From an uncultured Bacteroidales bacterium (GTDB lineage Bacteria > Bacteroidota > Bacteroidia > Bacteroidales > UBA932), in NCBI GenBank assembly GCA_944323345.1, contig CALUSC010000003.1, forward strand, positions 1 through 64,000: a DNA stretch of 64,000 bases, in the 5' to 3' direction. Made by a program: the position numbers and the translations under genes. Every line of letters begins with the position of its first letter. Positions within the stretch are counted from its first letter, which is position 1. Below the pieces are notes generated by a model that was not told the DNA's origin, ran no database searches, and saw only the letters and a list, made by a program, of their open reading frames with translations. Below are positions 1 through 8,866 of the stretch, one piece after another.

Positions 1-72
1 AGTAACGGAGAAAGTAACGGAGAAAGTAACGGAGAAAGTAACGGAGAAAGTAACGGAGAAAGTAACGGAGAA
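1..72 (+). repeat. 12-bp tandem repeat, six copies, in frame (SNGE)
   Basis: The unit agtaacggagaa is repeated six times without a mismatch from the first base of the window, so the true copy number is at least six. Each unit encodes Ser-Asn-Gly-Glu. Because 12 is a multiple of three, gain or loss of a unit changes protein length but not frame. Confidence 0.95.
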
Positions 73-444
73 GATGCAGAAAAAATACCCGATAGGAATA
101 CAGGATTTCGAGAAACTAGTCTGCTGAATACATTCGCAAAGAAATCATACGGCAGTTATTGGTTCGAGACAGGAACTCCTACATACCTCGTAGAACTACT
201 TAAAAAACATAAGTACAGTCTGTACAGAATGGCCCATGAGAAGACGACCTCAAAGGTATTGGACAGTATAGATCCGGTGTCTGATAATCCTATACCTGCA
301 ATATATCAGAGCGGTTATCTTACTATCAAAGGATATATTCCTGAGCCTAAAATATTCGAGTTGGGTTTCCCGAACAGGGAAGTCGAAGAAGGATTTATGG
401 ATTTAATCAGGTGTGAATTTCAGCAGCGAGACGAAGAATATTGA
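1..444 (+). pseudogene. 3' part of AAA-ATPase-like protein (PF09820/DUF1703 type), truncated at both visible ends
   Basis: The reading frame is open from base 1, so the gene begins outside the window; the first ATG inside it (229) is internal. The first 24 codons are a perfect (Ser-Asn-Gly-Glu)6 run made by a 12-bp tandem repeat. They are followed by SLLNTF, YWFETGTPTYLVELL, IYQSGYLTIKGY and FPNREVEEGF, which are hallmarks of the abundant Bacteroidetes AAA-ATPase-like family whose members normally continue into a PD-(D/E)XK nuclease-like C-terminal domain. Here the frame stops about 13 codons after NREVEEGF, so that domain is missing. I read it as a decayed, C-terminally truncated copy; a short functional variant cannot be excluded. 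It lies 41 bp upstream of wecC. Confidence 0.7.
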
Positions 445-485
445 GAAATGGATAATAAATTGTTGAACAATAACAAGAATATATT

Positions 486-1706
486 ATGATTAATGTAATT
501 GGACTTGGCTACATAGGACTTCCTACAGCCCTGATGATGGCCTCACATGGTGTGGAAGTGGTAGGTACCGACTATAACAAAGAATTGGTGGCTACCCTTA
601 ATGCAGGAAAAACTACGTTCAAGGAAGACGGTCTGGATGAACTTTTCCAGGCAGCATTGAAGGCGGGAATCAAATTTACTACCGAATATCAGAAAACAGA
701 TACCTATATAGTTTCAGTTCCTACTCCTTACGACAAATTTTCGAAAAAAGTAGATCCTTGTTATGTCGTGGGAGCGGTAAAGGACGTGATGAAAGTATGT
801 CCTAAGGGAGCTACGGTCGTTATCGAGTCTACGGTCTCTCCCGGAACCATAGACAAATTCGTCCGTCCTGTCATTCAGGAAAACGGATTCAAGATAGGCG
901 AAGATATCCACCTGGTACATGCTCCGGAAAGAATCATTCCTGGAAACATGGTATATGAACTTCTCCACAACAACCGCACTATCGGAGCCGACAGCAAGGA
1001 AATCGGCGAAAAAGTGAAGAAATATTATGCATCTTTCTGTCAGGGAGAAATAGTGGTTACTGATATCCGTACAGCGGAAATGACCAAGGTCGTAGAGAAT
1101 ACTTTCCGAGCAGTCAATATCGCTTTTGCTAACGAACTGTGCAGAATCTGTCGCCATGATAACATGGATGTTTACGAGATCATCAAGATATGTAACATGC
1201 ATCCAAGGGTGAACATCCTGCAGCCTGGCCCTGGTGTAGGCGGTCACTGCATTTCAGTGGATCCGTGGTTCCTGGTAGGGGACTATCCGAGCCTGGCGAA
1301 AGTGATAGACGAGTCCATGAAGACCAATGACAGCCAGCCTGATTACGTTCTGAACAGGATTCATGAGATAATGAAGGAGAATAATATTACGGATAACCGC
1401 AGGGTCGGTCTTTACGGCCTGACTTATAAAGAAAATGTGGATGACTGCAGGGAATCTCCGACACTTCAGCTTCTGGAGTCTCAGGAAAAACATCTGGCCA
1501 GACCTCTGAAAGTCTATGATCCATTCATTACTAAAGACATAGTGGAAAACCAGTTCCATGATCTTGACACATTCCTGAATGATGTGGATTTGGTAGTAAT
1601 CATGGTAAAACACGATGAAATCAGACAGAACATGGACAAACTCAAGGGTAAGGTGATTCTTGACTGCCATAATATCTGCACCCTGCCAGGTGTCTACCAT
1701 CTTTAA
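486..1706 (+). CDS. wecC: UDP-N-acetyl-D-mannosamine dehydrogenase (nucleotide-sugar 6-dehydrogenase)
   Basis: A 406-residue member of the UDP-glucose/GDP-mannose dehydrogenase family, which makes two NAD+-dependent oxidations of the sugar C6 to a uronic acid in the cytoplasm. The Rossmann motif GLGYIG is at residues 6-11, STVSPGT lies in the N-terminal domain, and the catalytic segment GPGVGGHCISVDP places the nucleophilic cysteine at about residue 255. That segment and the neighbouring 2-epimerase gene (stop and next start 11 bp apart) point to UDP-ManNAc as substrate and UDP-ManNAcA as product. The family also oxidises UDP-Glc or UDP-GalNAc, so the exact substrate is inferred from context. 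Base composition matches the chromosomal backbone rather than the AT-rich capsule genes downstream. Confidence 0.88.
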   Translation: MINVIGLGYIGLPTALMMASHGVEVVGTDYNKELVATLNAGKTTFKEDGLDELFQAALKAGIKFTTEYQKTDTYIVSVPTPYDKFSKKVDPCYVVGAVKDVMKVCPKGATVVIESTVSPGTIDKFVRPVIQENGFKIGEDIHLVHAPERIIPGNMVYELLHNNRTIGADSKEIGEKVKKYYASFCQGEIVVTDIRTAEMTKVVENTFRAVNIAFANELCRICRHDNMDVYEIIKICNMHPRVNILQPGPGVGGHCISVDPWFLVGDYPSLAKVIDESMKTNDSQPDYVLNRIHEIMKENNITDNRRVGLYGLTYKENVDDCRESPTLQLLESQEKHLARPLKVYDPFITKDIVENQFHDLDTFLNDVDLVVIMVKHDEIRQNMDKLKGKVILDCHNICTLPGVYHL

Positions 1707-1717
1707 TCCAGTCTGAC

Positions 1718-2869
1718 ATGAAAAAGATAATGCTTGTCTTCGGGACACGTCCTGAAGCTATAAAGATGGCTCCGCTTGTAAAGGAGTTCCAGAAACATCC
1801 TGATGAGTTCGAAACAATAGTATGTGTAACCGGTCAGCATCGCGAGATGCTTGACCAGGTTTTGCATATATTCGATATCAAACCGGACTATGATTTGAAT
1901 ATAATGAAGCAGGGGCAGGACCTGTATGATGTGACAGCCAGAGTTCTTCTCGGAATGCGTGATGTGCTGAAAGAAGCACAGCCAGATGTGGTTCTGGTTC
2001 ATGGCGATACTACTACTTCTACGGCAGCGGCTTTGGCAGCATTCTATCAGCAGATACCGGTAGGACATGTCGAGGCAGGACTCCGTACACATAACATCTA
2101 CAGCCCTTGGCCGGAGGAGATGAACCGGCAGATCACGGGAAGGATAGCGACATACGATTTTGCTCCGACACCGCTGAGCCGGGAAAATCTTCTGAAGGAG
2201 AATGTTTCAGAGGATAAGATCACTGTCACGGGAAACACTGTGATAGACGCATTGTATTGGGTCGTGGACAAGATCAAATCAGACAAGGCTCTCGATTCCG
2301 AACTTGAAGGCGTTTTGAAAACAGCCGGATACGATGTCAACAGACTTTCATCCGGCAAGAAGCTCGTTCTTATCACAGGGCATCGAAGAGAAAACTTCGG
2401 CGACGGGTTCATAAATATGTGTACGGCTATTAAGGATCTTACTCTGAAATATCAGGATGTGGATTTTGTATATCCTATGCATCTTAATCCTAATGTGCGC
2501 AGGCCTATTCATCAGGTATTCGGAGAAGATCTGAGCAATCTCGGAAATATGTTCTTCATAGAGCCTCTTGAATATCTCAGCTTCGTATATCTTATGGAGA
2601 AATCCACTATCGTTCTTACAGACAGCGGCGGAATACAGGAAGAAGCTCCCGGACTCGGCAAGCCTGTCCTTGTCATGCGTGACACCACAGAACGTCCTGA
2701 AGCGCTTGACGCCGGTACAGTCAAACTGGTCGGAACGGATTATGACAAGATAGTGAATGAAGTTTCCGTGCTGCTGGATGATACTGCTGCATACGAGAAG
2801 ATGAGCCATGCCGTAAATCCGTACGGGGATGGGAAAGCGTGTGGAAGGATAGTGGAAAGGCTGAAATGA
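1718..2869 (+). CDS. wecB: UDP-N-acetylglucosamine 2-epimerase, non-hydrolysing
   Basis: 383 residues, the usual length for the family. It interconverts UDP-GlcNAc and UDP-ManNAc. Visible landmarks are GTRPEA at residues 9-14, HVEAGLRT near 117, GHRREN near 221, and the UDP-binding segment SDSGGIQEEAPGLGKPVL followed by RDTTERPEA near the C terminus. With wecC directly upstream it forms a two-gene route from UDP-GlcNAc to UDP-ManNAcA, a common capsule precursor. It ends 68 bp before the first AT-rich gene of the locus. Confidence 0.93.
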   Translation: MKKIMLVFGTRPEAIKMAPLVKEFQKHPDEFETIVCVTGQHREMLDQVLHIFDIKPDYDLNIMKQGQDLYDVTARVLLGMRDVLKEAQPDVVLVHGDTTTSTAAALAAFYQQIPVGHVEAGLRTHNIYSPWPEEMNRQITGRIATYDFAPTPLSRENLLKENVSEDKITVTGNTVIDALYWVVDKIKSDKALDSELEGVLKTAGYDVNRLSSGKKLVLITGHRRENFGDGFINMCTAIKDLTLKYQDVDFVYPMHLNPNVRRPIHQVFGEDLSNLGNMFFIEPLEYLSFVYLMEKSTIVLTDSGGIQEEAPGLGKPVLVMRDTTERPEALDAGTVKLVGTDYDKIVNEVSVLLDDTAAYEKMSHAVNPYGDGKACGRIVERLK

Positions 2870-2937
2870 TGATTTAATTTGTATCCATAAAGAAATCAAG
2901 GTAAGCGAGTGAGATAATATTACTAAAAATGTGATAA

Positions 2938-4461
2938 GTGGCTGATAACACGGCAAATAATAAGAGAATTGCGAAAAATACTCTTATGCTTTACATTAGG
3001 ATGTTAATGATAATGGTGGTAAATTTATATACCTCCAGAGTCATACTTCAAGCATTAGGAGTAGAGGATTTCGGCCTGTATAATGTGGTGGGTGGAGTTG
3101 TAGTATTGTTTACATTCATAAACAATGCAATGGTAACTTCTACTCAGCGATTTTTAAATTTTGAGATAGGTAAGAATGATTATGAAGAAGCGCGAAACGT
3201 ATTTTCAACAAGTCTGAATATTCATTTTATAATCGCTGTCATATTTTTAGTTCTTGCTGAAACAATAGGATTATGGTTTTTAAACACTTATTTACAGATT
3301 CCGGATGGTAGAGAAATCGCTGCCAACTGGGTCTATCAGTTTTCCATATTAGTATCAATCCTTAATATCATCAGATCGCCATATAATGCAGCTATAATCG
3401 CTCACGAGCATATGTCATTTTATGCTTATGTGAGTATCATAGAAGTTGTTCTAAAATTAGCGATTGTATATATGGTTTATCTCTTTGCTGACAGGCTTAT
3501 TGCATACGCCTTTCTTATGATGATAGTCACATTGATTATTTTGGGTGCATATTATATTTTTTGTAAAAAGAAATATTCTATATGTAAATATAAATTTGAA
3601 TATAATAAAAAGCGATATTTAGAGTTGGCTAGTTTCTCAGGATGGAGTTTATTCGGGTCAATGGCAAATATGGGTGCTTCACAAGGTGTAAATATCATCT
3701 TAAATATGTTTTTCGGAGTAACCGTTAATGCTGCAATGGGAATAGCGAATCAAGTTAATGCAGCTGTATATCAGTTTGTCAGTAGCTTCCAGACAGCGTT
3801 TAACCCACAGATAATAAAATCATACGCAGCAGGAGATAGGACATATTTTATCAGTTTGATTATGAATACGTCACGATATTCATTTCTACTCTTGTTCTTG
3901 TTGGCACTCCCGATATATATATGCTGCCCGGAAATTTTGTCAATATGGTTAGGAACAGTGCCGGAATATGCCGTTGAGTTTTGTCGGCTCATGCTGGTTT
4001 TTTCTTTGATTGACGCTGTTCAGGGGCCTTTGTGGGTATCAGCTCAAGCTACTGGTAAGATTCGAAATTATCAGATTATAATGAGTACATTGATTTTGCT
4101 GAATTTGCCAGTATCATATTTACTTTTAAGACTTTTTCATATACCTGAGTTAGCTATATTAACGAAAGTAATTATAAATATTTTCTCTGCTATTGCACGA
4201 ATTCTATACCTTAAACATCTTTATGGATTTCCTATAATGAGATATTTGAAAGAAGTGATAACCAGAGGGGTTTTAGTTGTTTTATTATCATTTCCTATTC
4301 CATTATATATTTATTATATTTCATCAAATTGGCAACAGTTAATACTTACAACATTCGTATCAGTAATAATATCTATATTGATAATTTATTTAGTGGGGTT
4401 AAAGTCGAATGAAAAACGTTTTGTTTTAGGTATAATTACCCGTATAGTGCATAATAGTTAA
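2938..4461 (+). CDS. Wzx-type polysaccharide flippase (MATE/MVF superfamily)
   Basis: 507 residues, strongly hydrophobic with about a dozen or more predicted membrane helices, beginning with NTLMLYIRMLMIMVVNLYTS and the ALGVEDFGLYNVVGGVV segment typical of Bacteroidetes capsule flippases. The role would be moving undecaprenyl-linked repeat units across the inner membrane for Wzy-dependent assembly. The start is a GTG codon, chosen because the flippase N terminus begins directly after it; a later ATG at codon 18 is possible. This gene opens the AT-rich part of the locus and is followed after 4 bp by the next gene. The family call is firm; the transported unit is unknown. Confidence 0.85.
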   Translation: MADNTANNKRIAKNTLMLYIRMLMIMVVNLYTSRVILQALGVEDFGLYNVVGGVVVLFTFINNAMVTSTQRFLNFEIGKNDYEEARNVFSTSLNIHFIIAVIFLVLAETIGLWFLNTYLQIPDGREIAANWVYQFSILVSILNIIRSPYNAAIIAHEHMSFYAYVSIIEVVLKLAIVYMVYLFADRLIAYAFLMMIVTLIILGAYYIFCKKKYSICKYKFEYNKKRYLELASFSGWSLFGSMANMGASQGVNIILNMFFGVTVNAAMGIANQVNAAVYQFVSSFQTAFNPQIIKSYAAGDRTYFISLIMNTSRYSFLLLFLLALPIYICCPEILSIWLGTVPEYAVEFCRLMLVFSLIDAVQGPLWVSAQATGKIRNYQIIMSTLILLNLPVSYLLLRLFHIPELAILTKVIINIFSAIARILYLKHLYGFPIMRYLKEVITRGVLVVLLSFPIPLYIYYISSNWQQLILTTFVSVIISILIIYLVGLKSNEKRFVLGIITRIVHNS

Positions 4462-4465
4462 AATT

Positions 4466-5671
4466 ATGAATAATATAGCTTTCATTAATAATTGTTTCGG
4501 TTGTGGCGTTTGTGCTACGGTTTGCCCAAAAAAAATAATTAAAATAAGATTGAATGAAAATGGGTTTTATGCACCTTCGATAGAAGAACCTGAAGCATGT
4601 GTTCAGTGCGGAATGTGCATTACCGTATGTTCTTATTTAAGTAAAGATTCGTCGATGTTTAATAAGCCTATTACATGCTATGCTGCCTGGAGTAAAGATG
4701 ATAACGTAAGATCCATGTGCTCTTCCGGTGGAATCGGATTTGAAATCGGTCGTAGTCTTCTTAAAAAAGGATATAGAATTTGTGGTGTGCGATATAACAT
4801 TGAGAAAAAAAGAGCAGAACATTATATTGCATCAAATGAAGATGAATTGGAAGCAAGCATTGGAAGTAAATATATCCAGAGTTATACTTTTGATGGTTTT
4901 AAAGCAATAAATAAACAGAACAAATATTTGGTGACGGGTACACCTTGCCAAATAGATTCCTTTCGAAGGTACATAAGAATGTCAGGACATGAGAAAAATT
5001 TCATATTGATGGATTTTTTCTGTCATGGTGTACCTTCTATGTTATTATGGCGAAAATATCTTGATGAGGTTGAAGAAAATATAGGAAGGATAGAGTCTGT
5101 GTCTTGGCGGAACAAAAATTTTGGCTGGCATGATTCATGGTCGATTGTCGGGCATCGTAAAAAAAAAACTACTGGCACGACTCATATGCAATCTGGATTA
5201 ATAGGGGGGGGGAATGATTATGTTTCAAAAATGTCAACAGGTGATGTCTTCTATAAATTATTCTTAGGTGATTTTTGTACGAATCCGGCATGTTGTAGGA
5301 ACTGTAAGTATAAATATAATAATTCATCTGCAGATATAAGAATAGGAGATATGTGGGGAAAAACATACGCAGATAATGAAGATGGAGTCAGCGCTGTTGC
5401 TGTGTATACTGAAACGGGCAAACAAGTTATATCAGATTTAGATTGCGTACGAAAGGAATACCCATTTGATATCATTGCAGAAGGCCAGTTGAAACAGAGG
5501 TCTAAATTACCTGCTATTCATGGTTTTATAATGGATGGTTTGAAAGATGATGCAGTAGAGTTGTCGATATTAGCACGATACGCAGAGTATTATAATGTAC
5601 TGAAAAAATGGCTATTCAGAATTACACATCCCTATAATATAGTAAGAAATTTCTGCAGAAGATTTAAATGA
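4466..5671 (+). CDS. Fe-S protein of the coenzyme F420 hydrogenase/dehydrogenase beta-subunit family, capsule-associated
   Basis: 401 residues. The N terminus carries two ferredoxin-type [4Fe-4S] motifs: cysteines 10, 13, 16 and 20, and cysteines 45, 48, 51 and 55. The remainder matches the FrhB-like N- and C-terminal domains (for example TGTPCQID, DFFCHGVPS, and IRIGDMWG near the end). Bacteroidetes lack F420, and such proteins are repeatedly found beside polysaccharide pyruvyl transferases, as here (start of the next gene 12 bp downstream). I infer a redox or electron-transfer step linked to that modification; the actual reaction is not known. A run of nine G at 5204-5212 encodes Gly247-249, and the frame is currently intact across it. 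Confidence 0.75.
   Translation: MNNIAFINNCFGCGVCATVCPKKIIKIRLNENGFYAPSIEEPEACVQCGMCITVCSYLSKDSSMFNKPITCYAAWSKDDNVRSMCSSGGIGFEIGRSLLKKGYRICGVRYNIEKKRAEHYIASNEDELEASIGSKYIQSYTFDGFKAINKQNKYLVTGTPCQIDSFRRYIRMSGHEKNFILMDFFCHGVPSMLLWRKYLDEVEENIGRIESVSWRNKNFGWHDSWSIVGHRKKKTTGTTHMQSGLIGGGNDYVSKMSTGDVFYKLFLGDFCTNPACCRNCKYKYNNSSADIRIGDMWGKTYADNEDGVSAVAVYTETGKQVISDLDCVRKEYPFDIIAEGQLKQRSKLPAIHGFIMDGLKDDAVELSILARYAEYYNVLKKWLFRITHPYNIVRNFCRRFK
5204..5212 (+). repeat. poly-G tract (G9), in frame
   Basis: Nine consecutive G on the coding strand encode three glycines inside the F420-dehydrogenase-like gene, 35 bp after an A10 run (5160-5169). With nine G the frame is open (phase ON). Confidence 0.9.
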
Positions 5672-5683
5672 AACGTGAATATT

Positions 5684-6802
5684 ATGGCTTTAAAAAAAAA
5701 TGTTGGAATACTATCAATGCAAAGAGTTTTGAATTATGGCTCTTTCTTACAGGCATATGCATTGAAACAACTCTTACTTGAACATGGTGCGAGTGCTGTA
5801 TTTTTTATTGATATAAAACCTGGAAGATTATTGGATGGATTTACCCCTGATTCAAAATTGAGAAAATTAAAACGTTATTTAAAAGTAATCTTTTCTTTTG
5901 AACTGTTTTCTCGAATACGTGATAAGAAATTTTCGCGGAAAGTAGCTGAAAGTATTGCTTCGAAACTTTATTTATTGGGACTAAATGATAAGGCTCCCGA
6001 GCATTTTGATTTAGTTGTGATAGGTAGCGATGAAGTCTTTAACTGCTGCCAGAAAACCTCTTGGGGATATACCCTACAATTATATGGTGAAATCAAGAAT
6101 ACCGATAGAATTATATCGTATGCTGGCTCTTTCGGTCATACTACTTATGAACAAATTCTGTCGTTTGGGATTGCTTCTGAAATATCCGATGCTATGCGTA
6201 GTATGTCGGCAATATCAGTTAGGGATAAAAATTCATATGATATAGTTAAAAGATTGACAGGAATATCTCCGGAACTTCATCTTGATCCCGTTTTGGTGTA
6301 TGGATATAAAAAAGAAATCGATCAAATTAAATCAAATAAAAGTAACGCACCATATATGATTGTTTATTCATATCAAGGTAGAATCAAAGATAAAACAGAG
6401 ATAAAGCAAATAACAAGTTATGCAAAGATTAGAGGCCTGAGAATGGTATCTGTTTTTTGCAGATATGACTGGTGTGATGAGGCGGTTATCCCAGAAACGC
6501 CATTTGGTGTTTTATCTTTGTTCAAAAATGCTGAATATATAGTTACAGATACATTTCATGGAACTATATTTTCAATTATAACAGAACGCAGTTTTTGTAC
6601 TTTAATAAGAAGTACAAATGTGCAAAAAATATCATCATTATTGGAATCATTGGATTTGTGTGACAGAAAAGTAGAAAATAAAGCATACAATTTGTCTGAG
6701 ATTCTTGATACTGCTCCTGATTATAAACATGTCAATCAAATATTGGCCTCAGAGAGACAAAAAGCAAAAGATTATATTGGTACGCAAATGAGTTTAATAT
6801 AA
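5684..6802 (+). CDS. polysaccharide pyruvyl transferase family protein
   Basis: 372 residues from the ATG at 5684; a GTG three codons upstream is possible but less likely. The family (PF04230) transfers pyruvate from phosphoenolpyruvate to a sugar of the repeat unit, giving an acidic ketal. Seen here are the N-terminal VGILSMQRVLNYGSFLQAYA, VIGSDEVFN around residue 110, SVRDKNSYD, LDPVLVYG and the C-terminal TDTFHGTIFSII block that is the most conserved part of the family. It directly follows the Fe-S F420-like gene, a recurrent pairing in capsule loci. An A9 run lies in codons 3-6. Confidence 0.85.
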   Translation: MALKKNVGILSMQRVLNYGSFLQAYALKQLLLEHGASAVFFIDIKPGRLLDGFTPDSKLRKLKRYLKVIFSFELFSRIRDKKFSRKVAESIASKLYLLGLNDKAPEHFDLVVIGSDEVFNCCQKTSWGYTLQLYGEIKNTDRIISYAGSFGHTTYEQILSFGIASEISDAMRSMSAISVRDKNSYDIVKRLTGISPELHLDPVLVYGYKKEIDQIKSNKSNAPYMIVYSYQGRIKDKTEIKQITSYAKIRGLRMVSVFCRYDWCDEAVIPETPFGVLSLFKNAEYIVTDTFHGTIFSIITERSFCTLIRSTNVQKISSLLESLDLCDRKVENKAYNLSEILDTAPDYKHVNQILASERQKAKDYIGTQMSLI

Positions 6803-6815
6803 ATCTTATTGAAGA

Positions 6816-7850
6816 ATGAATTCAATGCAGGATTTGACAGGTGCCAAAATAGATTTGACCAAATTTATATTGGCTATATTAGTCGTTATGCTCCACATTT
6901 TGGATCATGGTGTATTCGCGCCATTGTTCAGATGTGCAGTTCCTTTATTTTTTATAATCAGCTCATATTTATTTTTCAAAAAACTACAAACAAAAGAAGA
7001 AAGAGCAGAAAAGGATGCGTATTTTCTTAAATACATAAAAAGGAATTTGCAACTGTATTTGTTTTGGTTTATATTATTATTTCCTGCAACGTTAATGTTA
7101 CGAGATTATTTTGATAATGGAATTCTACCTGGCATATTGGTCATGTTTAAAGGATTTATTTTTTCGTCTACATTCCCTGCTTCTTGGTATATAATGGCAT
7201 CTGTAATAGGAGTCGGCATAATATATTTCTTTTCAGTCAAGTTAAAGATCAGTAATGTTGTTCTACTATTCATTTCATTGATAACTTACGCATTTTGCAT
7301 TATAGGGTCAAATTATTATAACGTATTAAAGGGAATTGAACCTATATATAATTTTTATTCATCGTATGTGGTTTGTTTTTCCGTTCCATATAATAGTTTC
7401 CCGGTCTCTTTAATATGGATTCTGATTGGGAAATATATATCAGAACATAATATAAAATTTGATTCGCGTATTATTATAGTGATGTTTGTTATATCTGGAT
7501 TATTGCTGTGGTTTGAATACGCATTAGTGAAACGCATGGAATTCTCTTTAACAGATGATTGCTTTATAATGTTGCCTCCATTCTGTTTTTTCATGAGTGT
7601 GTTGTTAAGTAGACTGAAAATAAATTGGGGGGGGGGACGCTTTCAAAAGCTCAGGAATATGAGTACTATAATTTATTGTAGTCATTTAACCATCGCGTTT
7701 ACGATAAGAGAATTATTGGCGCATTTGAATATGTGTCCTTCTCAAATATTACTTTTTATAATGACGTTATCTTTTGCAATTATATTATCTTTGATGATTA
7801 TAAAACTACGCGAATTCAAATATATGGAATGGTTGAAATTCGCATACTGA
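6816..7850 (+). CDS. membrane acyltransferase, acyltransferase 3 family
   Basis: 344 residues with about ten hydrophobic segments. The N-terminal pattern (KIDLTKFILAILVVMLHILDH, then PLFRCAVPLFFIISSYLFFKK) is that of the OatA/WecH-like acyltransferase 3 family, which O-acylates sugars in the inner membrane, usually with acetate. The histidine in MLHILDH is the family's catalytic region. The codons for Trp271-Gly-Gly-Gly contain a G10 run (7627-7636); with ten G the frame is open to the natural C terminus. The product probably decorates the capsule repeat unit. Confidence 0.85.
   Translation: MNSMQDLTGAKIDLTKFILAILVVMLHILDHGVFAPLFRCAVPLFFIISSYLFFKKLQTKEERAEKDAYFLKYIKRNLQLYLFWFILLFPATLMLRDYFDNGILPGILVMFKGFIFSSTFPASWYIMASVIGVGIIYFFSVKLKISNVVLLFISLITYAFCIIGSNYYNVLKGIEPIYNFYSSYVVCFSVPYNSFPVSLIWILIGKYISEHNIKFDSRIIIVMFVISGLLLWFEYALVKRMEFSLTDDCFIMLPPFCFFMSVLLSRLKINWGGGRFQKLRNMSTIIYCSHLTIAFTIRELLAHLNMCPSQILLFIMTLSFAIILSLMIIKLREFKYMEWLKFAY
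7627..7636 (+). repeat. poly-G tract (G10), in frame
   Basis: Ten consecutive G within the acyltransferase gene, encoding the end of Trp271 and three glycines between two membrane segments. Current length keeps the frame open (phase ON). Confidence 0.9.
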
Positions 7851-7861
7851 AATAATGTATT

Positions 7862-8851
7862 ATGAAGACAGTATCAGTTTTAGTTCCAGTATATAATGTT
7901 GAAAATTATATAGAGCGTTGTATCCGGTCCATATTTACTCAGACATATGATGATTTAGAGATTATCATAGTTGATGATTGCTCTCCAGACAACAGTATAT
8001 TAATAGTAAAACGGATTTTGGATGAGTTTCCGAAGAGACAAGAACATACGAAAATAGTCCACCATGAGCATAATAAAGGTTTGGCTGCAACTCGTAATAC
8101 GGGGTTAGATTATGCTACTGGAGATTATGTAATGTTTGTGGACAGTGATGATTGGCTCGAAACAAATACAATTGAAGAATGCATGAATATAGTACAACAC
8201 TATAATTCAGATATAGTTGTTTTTAATAGTATTCATGTATTTAATAATTTTAAAAAAGTATCACCCTTTTATTCGTATTCTACCAAAGAAGAATATATAT
8301 ATAATATAATATCTAGAAAATGCCCGGTTAATGTCTGGGGCAAACTGTATAAACGCAAAATATTTGATAATAGTAATTCTCGTTTTATTCCAGGGTTAAA
8401 TAATGGTGAAGATTATGTTACATTACCCAGAATAGTATATTTTGCCGATAGCGTATATTTTCTAAATAAAAACTTATATTATTACAATAAAATCAATGAA
8501 TTTTCTTTTGGATTGAATTATAAAATTGAATATGCATATCAAGTAATACGGGCTGTTGATATTCTTAATGATTTTTTCTATAATTTAGATGATGGAAAAT
8601 ATAACGAAGCAATTGATGTTGCTAAATTAATGATTAAAAGTGGGCTTATTCAACGAGCATATACTAATAGCAAGTTTACAGATAAAAGGACAGAATTTAT
8701 TTTATTGTATCAAGATGTTGAATTGCAAAGAGCAATACCATTATTTGATAAAGTCGTATTATATTATTGCAAAAAAAAGCAATATCGAATATTGAATATA
8801 ATATGTAAATTGCGTTTTAAATTATCTCAATTTATAAAGGGAAACATATGA
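7862..8851 (+). CDS. glycosyltransferase family 2
   Basis: 329 residues, GT-A fold. The nucleotide-sugar binding start VSVLVPVYNVENYIERCIRS, the IIIVDDCSPDNS strand and the metal-binding DSDDW at residues 94-98 are all intact, as is GWGKLYKR-like VNVWGKLYKRKIF in the acceptor half. It adds one sugar to the growing undecaprenyl-linked repeat unit on the cytoplasmic face. Donor and acceptor cannot be deduced. AT-rich like its neighbours and 11 bp after the acyltransferase. Confidence 0.88.
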   Translation: MKTVSVLVPVYNVENYIERCIRSIFTQTYDDLEIIIVDDCSPDNSILIVKRILDEFPKRQEHTKIVHHEHNKGLAATRNTGLDYATGDYVMFVDSDDWLETNTIEECMNIVQHYNSDIVVFNSIHVFNNFKKVSPFYSYSTKEEYIYNIISRKCPVNVWGKLYKRKIFDNSNSRFIPGLNNGEDYVTLPRIVYFADSVYFLNKNLYYYNKINEFSFGLNYKIEYAYQVIRAVDILNDFFYNLDDGKYNEAIDVAKLMIKSGLIQRAYTNSKFTDKRTEFILLYQDVELQRAIPLFDKVVLYYCKKKQYRILNIICKLRFKLSQFIKGNI

Positions 8852-8866
8852 TTTATGTGATTTTAT

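Noticed and set aside
1..72. CRISPR array
   Set aside because: The 12-bp units are contiguous, without spacers, and code for SNGE.
714..1247. 177-codon frame antisense to wecC
   Set aside because: Shadow of a well-supported gene; no family features.
5692..5700. A9 at the start of the pyruvyl transferase (and A10 at 5160)
   Set aside because: Long A runs are common in this AT-rich stretch, so not called phase-variable, although slippage there cannot be excluded.
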